Assembly (NCBI RefSeq): GCF_000331515.1
Contig: NZ_AMZO01000002.1
Location: 310,001 to 374,000 of the forward strand
Reading direction: 5' to 3'
Source: Photobacterium marinum
GTDB taxonomy: Bacteria > Pseudomonadota > Gammaproteobacteria > Enterobacterales > Vibrionaceae
Length of the DNA: 64,000 nt
A model generated the notes under the pieces. That model worked only from the letters and a program-made list of their open reading frames with translations. It was not told the DNA's origin and searched no databases. Positions within the stretch are counted from its first letter, which is position 1. Each line of letters opens with the position of its first letter. Positions 38,976-48,404 of the stretch are shown here, piece after piece. Position numbers and translations under genes: made by a program.

Positions 38976-40044
38976 AGCGTTTTGTTATCCACATCTAATC
39001 GCAAAATAACGCGATTGCTAATAATTATCATTTCTGTGAATAATTGAACTGAATTTACAATCTTTACCTTCTGACTGACGTTTGCTACTTATTGATTGGT
39101 GAGCTTATCTGAATTGTTTGAGAGGGTATGTTTACCAGCTCTGTTGGTGTTTAATTGCTTTTAAATTCACCAAAATTGAAGTTAAAGCCATCAATATTGA
39201 CGGCTTTGTCGTGGATAATTCAAACCTGAAAGGCTTGTATGTGGTACAACTTTCTGTTTAACAGATACTGCTGGCTGATAGTAGCTCGCCAATACAACGG
39301 CAGTTATTCGGCTGGAGGTTGTCTAATTGGCAGATTTGATTATGTGTCGCATTTTCCGCAATGTTCCAGTTTAGTTTGAGCCAGTGAATTCCTTTTGTAG
39401 CTAGCGCATCGATATAAGCTAATGAAAAAGCTTCCAGAGATTTCTGGGGCAATTCGGTTATCTTAACTTCTTTAGCGCTAATTTTTGGTTCAGGTAAGGA
39501 GGAGAACCGTTGCTGTTTCTTCGCTTGCCGGTTCAATTATTTCAATTTCTTCTGATCAGTTGCGGAAGATATTACTAGAGTGTCAGGAGCATAATCATGT
39601 GCTGAAAGATGACATAGAGTTCCTGTTTGCTTTTGTTTGCTCTGCCTTGCATGGTTATTGCAGACGAGTAATACAAAGAGTTTGTTGGGGCTCCAATGCA
39701 AATCTGTACAGTAGCGGCCAGACAGTCTTTGTTATCTGGTGTTGGGAAAGTACGAGTGGCGAAAGGCCGCTACTCAAAGCTGTTGATGCGATTAACAGCC
39801 TGTAGGGTGTTTACCGCATTGTGGCGTTAAATAAAGAAGGTATCGAGATAGAGTTGTTCAACTTCTTTTCTTGCCCATTCAGTACGTCGCAGGAACTTCA
39901 GGCTAGATTTGATACTTGGCTCGTTGTTGAAGCAGCGGACATTGACGATGCGTCCAAGCTCTTCCCAGCTATAGTGGTCGACGAGCTCTTCAAGTAACCT
40001 TTGCAGGGTAATGCCGTGAAGTGGATTGTTGGGTTGATGGTTCA
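38976..40044. other. About 1 kb with no supported gene
   Basis: Only the Fur box near 39017 is recognisable. Two opposed, overlapping frames (39258-39536 minus, 39485-39805 plus) both start with TTG; the plus-strand one has no ribosome site and neither matches a family I know. The VF530 gene begins at the right end. The tract could be gene decay or hold an RNA; the sequence does not decide. Confidence 0.35.
39017..39035. promoter_or_regulatory. Fur-box-like site upstream of the TonB receptor
   Basis: GCTAATAATTATCATTTCT matches the 19-bp Fur consensus GATAATGATAATCATTATC at 13 positions, including the central TAAT-ATTATCATT portion, and sits about 42 bases before the receptor start. Confidence 0.55.
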
Positions 40045-40045
40045 T
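39827..40045 (-). CDS. VF530-family DNA-binding protein
   Basis: The 72-residue protein shows the VF530 (DUF2132) pattern: [56 protein letters not shown]. The family has a SAP-like fold and is thought to bind DNA; the biological role is unclear. I took the ATG at 40045, which begins the family match; the frame reaches 40081. AGG lies a few bases upstream of the ATG. Confidence 0.85.
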   Translation of the reverse strand: MNHQPNNPLHGITLQRLLEELVDHYSWEELGRIVNVRCFNNEPSIKSSLKFLRRTEWARKEVEQLYLDTFFI

Positions 40046-40216
40046 GTAGCCTGCTTTTTTGTGCGATCTGGGGGGGAGCACTATACCAGCTTGAATTGTG
40101 CGATTAAATCATCGTTTGCAATTATCTCTGTTAGAATAACGCAGAACTCAGCGCATTCATCAGACAGCCGAACAACAAGCATTACCGTGAGTGTAAAGGT
40201 CAGATCCTGCGTGACA

Positions 40217-40246
40217 AACAAAGGCTAACCAAGGGTAGCCTTTGTT
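40217..40246 (-). terminator. Probable terminator of the 192-residue gene
   Basis: AACAAAGGCTA / TAGCCTTTGTT perfect 11-bp stem with an eight-base loop. The minus-strand tail is TTTGTTTG-like, moderately T-rich. Confidence 0.65.
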
Positions 40247-40275
40247 ATAGGCGGAATAGTCTGCCTTGCTATAAG

Positions 40276-40854
40276 CTAGCTGGCTTGTTCAGTTAGAGTG
40301 ATCTCTCCTTCATGCTGACTCAACAGCATTTTTTGGATGTTGAAACCGCAAAGCATGAGGATAAGACACCAATTTAAGAAAGGAAGCGTTCCTTTTTCTA
40401 GGCTTTCAGAGAGTTGAGCTGGTTTCCACTGAAAGGTGTCACAAAGACTTTCGACCGTTATGCCGGTAAAGGTGTTGTCGCCAATAATACGCTTAAATTC
40501 TTTTTCGCTAGGCATTTCAAAAACACTTTTATTTTTAAATGCTGTTGGCTTGAATGCGCGCATTACTTTCCTGGCATCGACATCAATAGGCTGACCATTA
40601 TTTTGAATGTTCGGGCGGCCAGCGAGGGCAGCGAGAAAACACCAGCAAGGGTAGGGAATATCAGAAATATTCTCAGGTTCACGTTTATAGCGTGACATCC
40701 AATCAGAGAGTTTTTTCTCTTGTAGGCCAGTTAAACGGGCGAGGGTTGCTGAATCATAATCATACTCTTTTAGCAGGTTGATAATTTCAGCGACTTCTGC
40801 AACGAAGGGTTTGGCCCATAGGCTTGCTGGCGCGAGGGTAGTTTCTCTGATCAT
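40276..40854 (-). CDS. Unknown protein with a duplicated helix-turn-helix-like domain
   Basis: The 192-residue product appears to contain two copies of the same unit. Residues 22-85 (TLARLTGLQEKKLSDWM ... PYPCWCFLAALAGRPNIQ) and about 125-180 (TVESLCDTFQWKPAQLSESL ... LPFLNWCLILMLCGFNIQ) share spacing, an aromatic-Cys core (CWCFLAAL / NWCLILML) and an NIQ end. Each begins with a helix pair like a Cro-type DNA-binding fold. I know no family for it. Its hairpin terminator is at 40217-40246. A regulatory role is a guess. Confidence 0.7.
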   Translation of the reverse strand: MIRETTLAPASLWAKPFVAEVAEIINLLKEYDYDSATLARLTGLQEKKLSDWMSRYKREPENISDIPYPCWCFLAALAGRPNIQNNGQPIDVDARKVMRAFKPTAFKNKSVFEMPSEKEFKRIIGDNTFTGITVESLCDTFQWKPAQLSESLEKGTLPFLNWCLILMLCGFNIQKMLLSQHEGEITLTEQAS

Positions 40855-41224
40855 AATAGACTCATATGGTTTAGCGTTACTGCTTACCGAAATAAGCGGA
40901 TAGGCATAAGCTTATTCTAACCCTGCAACCAAGTCTATTTACGAGAGTCTTCCCGTCCTATATTTCACCTAACTTGCTGGTATATCGGTTAGTCAGGTAT
41001 GGGAAGGGACTGCGTCAGTGGTTCTTTGCCGTCTCCTTACTTTGTGTGGTAAACCAAAATAACAGGGGATGTAGGAGAGAGCCAAACCGAATTATGAAAC
41101 TCTTGGTTTTGAGCAAGGCTGATAACAAACAGGACGAGCGCAAGGCTCGTCCTGTGAGAAAGGATACCGTTTATCGAAATAAGCTTATCGAAATAGATTA
41201 CCTTTTATCTAGCTGACTTCTGTC
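40855..41224. other. Region between asnS and the 192-residue gene
   Basis: It contains the asnS terminator (41129-41155) and the promoter region of the minus-strand gene to the left. Short plus-strand frames here have no ribosome sites. Confidence 0.45.
41129..41155 (-). terminator. Terminator of asnS
   Basis: Perfect 11-bp stem ACAGGACGAGC / GCTCGTCCTGT with a five-base loop; the minus-strand tail is TTTGTTATC. It lies 70 bases past the asnS stop. Confidence 0.75.
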
Positions 41225-42625
41225 TTAGAAGTTAGCAGAACGTGGTGCACGTGGGAATGGAATCACATCACGGATGTTTGCCATACCTGTTACGTAAGTT
41301 ACCAGACGTTCGAAGCCCAGACCGAAGCCTGAGTGTGGAACTGTGCCGTAGCGGCGCAGGTCGCGGTACCAGCTCATGTGTTCAGGATCGATGCCCATCT
41401 CTACCATGCGCTTGTCCAGTAGTTCCAGACGCTCTTCACGCTGAGAACCACCGATGATTTCACCGATGCCAGGTGCCAGTACGTCCATAGCCGCAACAGT
41501 CTTGCCGTCTTCGTTCATGCGCATGTAGAACGCTTTGATGTCTTTCGGGTAGTTCTTAACAACTACCGGAGCTTTAAAGTGTTCTTCAGCAAGGTAACGC
41601 TCATGCTCAGAAGACATATCGATACCCCACTCAACAGGGAATTCGAAGTCACGGCCAGAATCTTTCAGGATCTGGATTGCGTCAGTGTAGTCAACCTGTG
41701 CGAAGTCAGAAGAAACAAACTGCTCCAGACGAGTGATCGCATCTTTGTTGATACGCTGAGCGAAGAACTCAAGGTCATCGCGGCGCTCTTCAAGAACTGC
41801 TTTGAATACATACTTCAGCATGTCTTCAGCCAGCTTAGCTACGTCATCCAGTTCAGCAAATGCAACTTCTGGTTCAACCATCCAGAATTCTGCCAGGTGG
41901 CGGCTGGTGTTTGAGTTTTCTGCACGGAAAGTAGGGCCGAATGTGTAAACTTTGCTTAGGGCACAAGCGTAAGCTTCAGCGTTCAGCTGACCAGATACCG
42001 TCAGGAAGGTTTCTTTACCGAAGAAGTCTTTATCGAAATCAACTTCACCAGCGTCAGTCATTGGGGTGTTCACCATATCCAGAGTAGATACACGGAACAT
42101 CTCACCGGCACCTTCACAGTCAGAAGCTGTGATCAGCGGAGCAGATACCCAGAAGTAACCCTGCTCGTGGTAGAAGCGGTGGATTGCCTGAGAAAGGCAG
42201 TTACGTACACGTGCTACCGCACCGATTACGTTGGTGCGAGGACGCAGGTGAGCAACTTCACGAAGGTACTCGATAGAGTGACGGGTTTTTGCCATTGGGT
42301 ATGTTTCAGCATCTTCAACCCAACCAACAACTTTAACGTCAGTTGCTGCCAGTTCGAAATCCTGGCCTTTTGCTGGTGATTCAACGATTTTGCCGGTGAC
42401 CTCAACAGAGCAACCAGTTGTCAGTTTAAGAACTTCTTCCTGGTAATTATTTAACTCATTAGGGACCACGGCCTGAATCGGGTCGAAACAAGAGCCGTCA
42501 TAAATGGCAAGGAAAGAGATTCCAGCTTTGGAATCGCGACGTGAACGGACCCAACCGCGTACAGTGACTTCAGTGTCTACTGCAAGCTTACCGCTCAATA
42601 CGTCTGTTACAGGCGCGTAAGTCAT
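41225..42625 (-). CDS. asnS: AsnS, asparaginyl-tRNA synthetase
   Basis: AsnS (466 residues, normal length) is a class IIb synthetase that charges tRNA-Asn. The N-terminal OB-fold anticodon domain ([25 protein letters not shown]) is followed by the catalytic core with motif 2 ([22 protein letters not shown]) and motif 3 ([10 protein letters not shown]). The start [12 protein letters not shown] fits the family. Position and orientation relative to aspC match E. coli, although about 8 kb of other genes lie between them here. Confidence 0.97.
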   Translation of the reverse strand: MTYAPVTDVLSGKLAVDTEVTVRGWVRSRRDSKAGISFLAIYDGSCFDPIQAVVPNELNNYQEEVLKLTTGCSVEVTGKIVESPAKGQDFELAATDVKVVGWVEDAETYPMAKTRHSIEYLREVAHLRPRTNVIGAVARVRNCLSQAIHRFYHEQGYFWVSAPLITASDCEGAGEMFRVSTLDMVNTPMTDAGEVDFDKDFFGKETFLTVSGQLNAEAYACALSKVYTFGPTFRAENSNTSRHLAEFWMVEPEVAFAELDDVAKLAEDMLKYVFKAVLEERRDDLEFFAQRINKDAITRLEQFVSSDFAQVDYTDAIQILKDSGRDFEFPVEWGIDMSSEHERYLAEEHFKAPVVVKNYPKDIKAFYMRMNEDGKTVAAMDVLAPGIGEIIGGSQREERLELLDKRMVEMGIDPEHMSWYRDLRRYGTVPHSGFGLGFERLVTYVTGMANIRDVIPFPRAPRSANF

Positions 42626-42714
42626 GTTTAAATCATTCTCCGTTAAGGCACTTTATAGATCTGTGCTTTAAGATACAGTCCAAAACAGCAATATTACCTG
42701 TCTTACGTCAAGCA

Positions 42715-44328
42715 TCAAGTGTTGTTATTGCCTGAAAGGGTAAATTGATGAAGTAATCGCTCTAATTGCTCCACTAACTGCTCAAGATTTACACTAATCT
42801 CACGAGATTGTAGCGCATGGGTGGAAGTATCGTCGGCATGACTGGTAATGATTTCGACTTTTGACCGAATAGAGTCGGCCATATTTGCCTGATTACTGGT
42901 TTGTTGCTGGATATCGGTAGCATGAGTATTAACTACTTGAATTTCTGAACCGATTTCTGCTAATGCCTTAGAAAGCTGTTCAATAGTAGCCATTTTGCTG
43001 TAAGCCGTTTCGCAGGTTGTTTCTACCGCGTGTGCGGATGCTTCACAGTCATTATGCAGTGCTTCGATAATCGACCGGATATCACCGGTAGCCTGATGGG
43101 TTCGGGTTGCCAGGTTTCTGACTTCGTCAGCAACGACCGCAAAGCCACGTCCTTGTTCTCCGGCTCGGGCAGCCTCAATCGCGGCATTGAGTGCCAGAAG
43201 GTTGGTTTGCTCGGCAATAGAACGGATGACATCGAGAATGCTGGCGACTTGCTGGCTTTGATCGTTAAGATTGTCGATTTGTACTTTTACATTTTCAATG
43301 TCACTGACTAAGAATTTGATGTCATTGCCTGCGTCATCAGCCAGTTTAGTTCCGAGCATGGCTGACTGTGCGGCCTTATTGCTGAGTGTGGAAGCTTCGG
43401 TTGTGCGGTGTTCGACTTCATGCTGATGGTGTTGCATGTCGTCAATTGAAACCAACATTTCCGAGGTTTCACTTTTCTGGCTGTCTGCTGCATTAGACGT
43501 ATCCGCCGAAACTTTTATCAGCTTGTTGGCCTGTCTGGTGAGAGATTCAGACGTTTGCTGTACCTGCTCTAAGCTCGAGGAGAAATTATCCAGCAGCTGA
43601 TCATAACTCTGGCACAGCTCGCCGATCTCATCGGTACGACTTTCATTGAGTCGTCCGCTCAGATCCTTGTTGATGCTGGTGCGTTTCATGTAGTTTGACA
43701 CCCGGCGCAGCGGACGGACGATAATCCGGCGGATCATGAACAGGGCGAACAGGAAGCCGGTAGCCGCAATGGCTGACATAATACCGCCGGCTGCGATCAG
43801 CTGCTCATGAATGCGCTGGTAGATCGGGATCAGGTTGTATTCCATTCTGACGACACCCAATACTTCACCTTCCGGTACTATGTGGCATTGCAGGCAGTTA
43901 GTACCGCGATAGTCTTTACTGGCTTTCATCGGCAGGGCGACAAGCAGGGTATTTCCGTTATGTATGGTTTCTGAAATCTGTTCGCCTTTAAGGGCGCGGC
44001 GGTCAAATTCATCGACAGCAGCCTGATTACCAAGCCCCGGGCCGAAAATGTTGGTGATAGCCGGACTACGGATAACACGAACACTTTCTATGCCGTTATG
44101 AGAGAGAACTTTTTCCCTCAGGGTTTCACGCTGGGACATGGTGCCAGTCAGCATCATCATGTTCAGGCTGTCGAAGTAGTTTCCTGCTTTATCGAGTGTC
44201 TGCTCGCTAATCACTGATTCAAGCAGTTGTTTTTGCTGTCGGGATTCAAAGCTCAGCGAAGCGATAAGTACGACGGTGAATACCGTAAATAAGGTGAAGA
44301 GGAGCTTATTAGCGATAGTCAGACGCAT
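42715..44328 (-). CDS. Methyl-accepting chemotaxis protein with periplasmic haem c motif
   Basis: The 537-residue chemoreceptor has a first membrane helix at about 10-28, a periplasmic domain of about 150 residues, a second helix at about 180-205, a HAMP domain and a cytoplasmic signalling domain with the conserved hairpin tip ([40 protein letters not shown]). The periplasmic domain carries NCLQCH (Cys 145, Cys 148, His 149), a c-type haem attachment motif, as in redox-sensing MCPs of Geobacter. No C-terminal CheR-binding pentapeptide. I chose the ATG at 44328 with GGAA upstream; the frame reaches a TTG at 44370. Confidence 0.9.
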   Translation of the reverse strand: MRLTIANKLLFTLFTVFTVVLIASLSFESRQQKQLLESVISEQTLDKAGNYFDSLNMMMLTGTMSQRETLREKVLSHNGIESVRVIRSPAITNIFGPGLGNQAAVDEFDRRALKGEQISETIHNGNTLLVALPMKASKDYRGTNCLQCHIVPEGEVLGVVRMEYNLIPIYQRIHEQLIAAGGIMSAIAATGFLFALFMIRRIIVRPLRRVSNYMKRTSINKDLSGRLNESRTDEIGELCQSYDQLLDNFSSSLEQVQQTSESLTRQANKLIKVSADTSNAADSQKSETSEMLVSIDDMQHHQHEVEHRTTEASTLSNKAAQSAMLGTKLADDAGNDIKFLVSDIENVKVQIDNLNDQSQQVASILDVIRSIAEQTNLLALNAAIEAARAGEQGRGFAVVADEVRNLATRTHQATGDIRSIIEALHNDCEASAHAVETTCETAYSKMATIEQLSKALAEIGSEIQVVNTHATDIQQQTSNQANMADSIRSKVEIITSHADDTSTHALQSREISVNLEQLVEQLERLLHQFTLSGNNNT

Positions 44329-44632
44329 CTTCCGTGATCTCTTGTGTAGGGCTTGATTTGTTGGCGACAAATAAAGTTCAGAGTCTTGTTCTGATTTTTG
44401 TCGCGATCGTTATTTTATGTATTACTAATATTGTAATGTCGGCAATTGTTAAAAAATAGTGTTGATGCAGACGTTGTGAGTTGAAACTTGCTGGTTGGAT
44501 CACAAAGCTGTTAGTTTGTCGAAAGTGCCGAATTTTCTGGTCTGGAAAGGAAAAAGCCCGACATGCGGGCTTTTCTTTTAAGTTATCAACTGGTTAATAA
44601 TGTTTGCTTTGAATTTATCGGATTTTCAGTTC
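44329..44632. other. Region between the chemoreceptor and lipoprotein genes
   Basis: Holds the lipoprotein terminator at 44551-44575 and an AT-rich stretch likely to include the chemoreceptor promoter. No gene seen. Confidence 0.45.
44551..44575 (-). terminator. Terminator of the large lipoprotein gene
   Basis: AAAAGCCCG / CGGGCTTTT perfect stem with a five-base loop, with T runs on both strands. It lies about 60 bases past the lipoprotein stop. Confidence 0.85.
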
Positions 44633-47464
44633 TTACTCGCCTTGCTGATTAAGAAATGCACATGTTTGGCCGTCGTTTAAGATTGTGCCGGCAGGCGGGC
44701 CTTGTGGTGCAGGTTCACCTTCTGCTGGCTGTTCCTCTTCTGTTGGTGGCTCAGAATTTGCCGGTGGTTCGATTGGCACAACATTTGGTACACTTGAAGC
44801 ATCAATCAATGTCACGATGTCACTCCAGATTTCCCCTTCATCACCGGTAAATTGTAAGGTTTCATCCGTTGTCCAGCGGGTCTGGTGATTGAATGCCTTG
44901 ATGGCAAAACCCAAGCCGTCAGTGTCTGTCATAGTGATTCGTTCATTCATAGAACCGTCAGCGGCTTCATAATACAGACTACCGTCTTCTTCTAATTTCC
45001 ACAGAATATCGAAGTTAAATCCGCAGCCATCTGAGTCGACGTATTTGCCGAGGAAAAACTCGCCGGAGAAGTTATCACTCAGCTTCAGGAATCGAGAGCT
45101 GTCACCAAAGAAGTGAAGGGCTTTGTCATCGCTTAGTTCGCCGCTCTGGCCAATCAATAGCTTTTCTGTAAAGCGTGGTGTGCGTTGTTCCCAGATCACT
45201 TTACATGTGGCTGCTTGCTGCTCGTATTCAGTCAGCGTACGTTTGGTGATCGGGCTGGTTGTTGTCTGATCCCACCCTGAATCAAGAATTTGACAAGCTG
45301 CGAGCTGATCCGGGGCATATTCTTTGGTAAGAATCGTGAAGATCAGATCGCCGGAGGTATTGCTGTTTTCTTCCCGGGATGAGTAGGTTTTAACCGCAAG
45401 GATGTTACGGCTGTAGTCGACGCTGGTCAGTGACCAATAGTCAAAATCATTTGGCTTTGAGGTATCCGGGATGAGTTTAAGGTAACCCTCTTTGGTTAGA
45501 GCCCAGCTGCGGCTTCCGGTAACAGCGCGGCCGTTTTTGTATTGTTCCCAGCTATTGTTGCTGCGCAGAATCATCGCCGATATATCTCCGTCTTCTGATA
45601 TTTGTACCAGATGCTGGTCAATAAGTGCATTAATAGACTGATTAGTGAATCGCTCATCACCACCACATTCGGTTACAGCGTTCAGGAACAGGCTTTCGTT
45701 AGCCTGTGCTGTGTTGCCGAAATTACAAACGCCGAATGGAGGCAGGTTATCCCTGCTGGCGACAGTAAAAATTTGGTTCTTGGCACCGTTATTGAAACCG
45801 GAGTAGTGGAACTCACTGTTATCCAGTAGGGTTTCGCCAATGTTGATGAAACCGCGATCGACAACAAGAAACAGGTTGCTCTGATCGAAATCGTAATTAA
45901 CAGCCAGCTGTTTGATCACATCCGGGACATCAAAGCGGAAGATGGATTTTCCGGCAAATTGAGTCGGCGCCCAGGAACTGACTTCCATTACAGACCAGTT
46001 GTCTGCGGCGATATTAACCCAGTAACGTAAGGTGAGTTGGTTATCGTTAATCATTTCAACAATAACGTTGTCGGCAATTTTGAAGCCGTTGACATCCTGT
46101 ATGGTAAACGCAACGTCACTTGCAGCTGTCAGCACATCTTCAAGAGCTGTATAACTTGCTTCGGGAGAGTTGACCGGTGATACCTGGCAGGCGGTACTAC
46201 CGTTTCGGTTATCACACAGCAGATATGTTTCATTCTCTGGTCGCCAGGTAAAGTAGAAACCGAATGCTCCATCCTGAAAAAATTCATCTGGTTTGATATA
46301 GCGCGTGATGTAATGATCCTCCTTACTGGAGAGAAAATTGTGCATACGTTTGTTTACCAGAGGATAGAAATTGGCTTCCAGTGTTACGCCCATGTTGTCA
46401 TTAGCACTAAGGGCTGCATCAGCCATAACCACTGATGCATTGGTTGCAAGTTCAACTTTCAGGTAATCAAACAGGCCGACCCAATCGTTGTTAGTCAGTA
46501 CCTGTCGTTTTACGTCATCGGTGCCGAAAGCGGTTGTGCCACTCAAGTAAGTGAAAAACTCTGTCAGGGAGATATCGTCAGTGCCGTTTTTATTCCAGCG
46601 GTATTCAGTTTTTTTCGTTTCTTGGCCGTCATATTCCATTTTGTCAGCCATGATGCCGCTGCCGTCATTGTTGTTGTTTGAACTTAGTCGCCAGTAGCCT
46701 TCGTTGAGGATGGACAAAATGTCAGCTCGCGCTGCTGCTTGCTCTGTGACAAAACGTTCCATCCGTCCTTTCGTCATGCTCTGAACAATCGATAGTGAAA
46801 TCAGCTCACTTAGGCGAACATTTTCAAGCCCGAGCTTGGGAATGAGGGTTGCTTCAAAATCATCAGCGATATTATTGATATCCTGAAGAGCGGAGAAAAC
46901 TTTACCTCGTGATGCTTCTGCAATTACCTCTTCAAAGCTGCCCCAGCTTTCATCCAACTGAACTCGCTGAGTTAAGGCGTAATAAGCTAAGGTAGACTTC
47001 AGGCTAACAGTCAGTCTTTCGTCTGCGAGTGGAGTCAGATAAACGTCCGTCGGCAGTGATTCGCCGATAGTGAATTCAGGTGTATCAAAGAGATCAATAA
47101 GCAGAACAGCATTTAGCCGGATGTTGGTTTGGGCTTTCAGAACGTAAGTGCCATCCCCCTGACTTTCCCAACTGGTGATATTAATTTGCTCCAGTATTTT
47201 CCCTTTATCGTCTAGCCAGACTGCAGCAAAGTTATCTTCTGTGAGGTTGGCCTGAGCCAGAGCGAAAGCTTTACTGATAACGCCGGGGACGACGCGTTGA
47301 GATGTAAGAAGTGCTTCCGGTGTATCAACTGTGATTCGAAATTCATTTTCGACCGGAGCGGCTTCACCTTGAGGGGCTGGAGGGGCTTCGTCGCTGCCAC
47401 CACCACATGCTGTAAGAAATAAGCCACTGATTAACAGCAGGTAATATCCTATATAAACGCGCAT
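44633..47464 (-). CDS. Large lipoprotein of unknown function
   Basis: The 943-residue product starts with a lipoprotein signal (MRVYIGYYLLLISGLFLTAC, Cys 20), followed by GGGSDEAP and a Pro/Glu-rich linker, which suggests anchoring in the outer membrane. A helical region lies at about 150-260, then long beta-rich sequence with many Asp/Asn/Trp residues and few cysteines. The C-terminus has another Pro/Glu-rich linker (around 895-925) and ends CAFLNQQGE. I recognise no domain. I chose the ATG at 47464; the frame extends to 47593 but the extra part lacks any signal. Function unknown. Confidence 0.8.
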   Translation of the reverse strand: MRVYIGYYLLLISGLFLTACGGGSDEAPPAPQGEAAPVENEFRITVDTPEALLTSQRVVPGVISKAFALAQANLTEDNFAAVWLDDKGKILEQINITSWESQGDGTYVLKAQTNIRLNAVLLIDLFDTPEFTIGESLPTDVYLTPLADERLTVSLKSTLAYYALTQRVQLDESWGSFEEVIAEASRGKVFSALQDINNIADDFEATLIPKLGLENVRLSELISLSIVQSMTKGRMERFVTEQAAARADILSILNEGYWRLSSNNNNDGSGIMADKMEYDGQETKKTEYRWNKNGTDDISLTEFFTYLSGTTAFGTDDVKRQVLTNNDWVGLFDYLKVELATNASVVMADAALSANDNMGVTLEANFYPLVNKRMHNFLSSKEDHYITRYIKPDEFFQDGAFGFYFTWRPENETYLLCDNRNGSTACQVSPVNSPEASYTALEDVLTAASDVAFTIQDVNGFKIADNVIVEMINDNQLTLRYWVNIAADNWSVMEVSSWAPTQFAGKSIFRFDVPDVIKQLAVNYDFDQSNLFLVVDRGFINIGETLLDNSEFHYSGFNNGAKNQIFTVASRDNLPPFGVCNFGNTAQANESLFLNAVTECGGDERFTNQSINALIDQHLVQISEDGDISAMILRSNNSWEQYKNGRAVTGSRSWALTKEGYLKLIPDTSKPNDFDYWSLTSVDYSRNILAVKTYSSREENSNTSGDLIFTILTKEYAPDQLAACQILDSGWDQTTTSPITKRTLTEYEQQAATCKVIWEQRTPRFTEKLLIGQSGELSDDKALHFFGDSSRFLKLSDNFSGEFFLGKYVDSDGCGFNFDILWKLEEDGSLYYEAADGSMNERITMTDTDGLGFAIKAFNHQTRWTTDETLQFTGDEGEIWSDIVTLIDASSVPNVVPIEPPANSEPPTEEEQPAEGEPAPQGPPAGTILNDGQTCAFLNQQGE

Positions 47465-47735
47465 AACCAAGATCCCAAACATTATTCTGTTTTCGGTCAG
47501 TATAGGGGGACGGGGAATTGGCTGTGTTAAAGCAGGAGCGTTGTCTCGGACATAGTTCAGGGATCCAAGATTTAAGAAAATTTTGTCAATCACGCATTAT
47601 TTTGAGGGAAGATTTGTACCAGGGGGGGAGTATGCGAGATGCGAGGAGTGGAAGTGAGTCGTGAGCGAAAGAGATGACACTGCGGCCGATTAGATATAGG
47701 GTGGCCGCAGTTGTGATTGAAGCATCAAGCGTGTA

Positions 47736-48404
47736 TTAAGCAATTGCCAGGTATTTGTGAGTCTGGATAGACAGGCGCCAGTTGCGTTTTACACAGGTTT
47801 CAATGCACAGTTCTGTCGCCCTTGGTTTCTGGCTGATTGGTTGTAGCGCAATGCTCACATCAGATTTTAGATTAACGCCTTCCAGCAGGTTATCCAGTTG
47901 TTCGATATCTTTGCCAGTGCCGACCGGATGTTTGATTTCATCGGCACGTTCAAGAGCAACAGGCAGTACTTCCAATTTAGCCTTCATGTTGATTTTTGGT
48001 GACACCGTCACCCAAGTGTCAGTAGTTGCTTTGATTTCAGATGTGCCACTGGTTTCGATCTGGCAGCGGAAACCGGCTTCTTCAAGTGCTTCGGTAAGCG
48101 GAACAAGATCATAAATACATGGTTCACCACCCGTGATCACAACATGCTTCGCGGTATAACCCTGATCTTTAAGAAGCTGAACAATGCCTTGTGCATCCAG
48201 CTTGGTCCATAGCGGTGAATCTGCTTTTTTCGCCATAATTTCTTCCAGCGAAGTAAAGTCCTGTGGTTCTGCCGTCCAGGTTTGTTTGGTATCACACCAT
48301 GCGCAACCAACAGGGCAAACCTGCAAACGGACAAAAATGGCTGGAACACCGGTAAAGACACCTTCACCCTGGATGGTTTCAAAGACTTCGTTAATTTTGT
48401 ACAC
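47736..48404 (-). CDS. queE: QueE, 7-carboxy-7-deazaguanine synthase
   Basis: QueE (222 residues) is a radical-SAM enzyme that converts 6-carboxy-tetrahydropterin into 7-carboxy-7-deazaguanine, a step in making queuosine for tRNA. The iron-sulfur-binding cysteines are in CPVGCAWCDTK (residues 30-37 for the three Cys), followed by VVITGGEPCIYD and VTVSPKINMK, and the end LCIETCVKRNWRLSIQTHKYL. It closely resembles the E. coli enzyme. The other que genes are not in the window. Upstream lies a hairpin-rich GC island. Confidence 0.94.
   Translation of the reverse strand: MYKINEVFETIQGEGVFTGVPAIFVRLQVCPVGCAWCDTKQTWTAEPQDFTSLEEIMAKKADSPLWTKLDAQGIVQLLKDQGYTAKHVVITGGEPCIYDLVPLTEALEEAGFRCQIETSGTSEIKATTDTWVTVSPKINMKAKLEVLPVALERADEIKHPVGTGKDIEQLDNLLEGVNLKSDVSIALQPISQKPRATELCIETCVKRNWRLSIQTHKYLAIA

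Noticed and set aside
39258..39536. 92-codon minus-strand frame left of the VF530 gene
   Set aside because: It has only a TTG start, no ribosome site and no recognised motif.
39485..39805. 106-codon plus-strand frame overlapping the preceding one
   Set aside because: It starts at TTG and its product looks random in composition.
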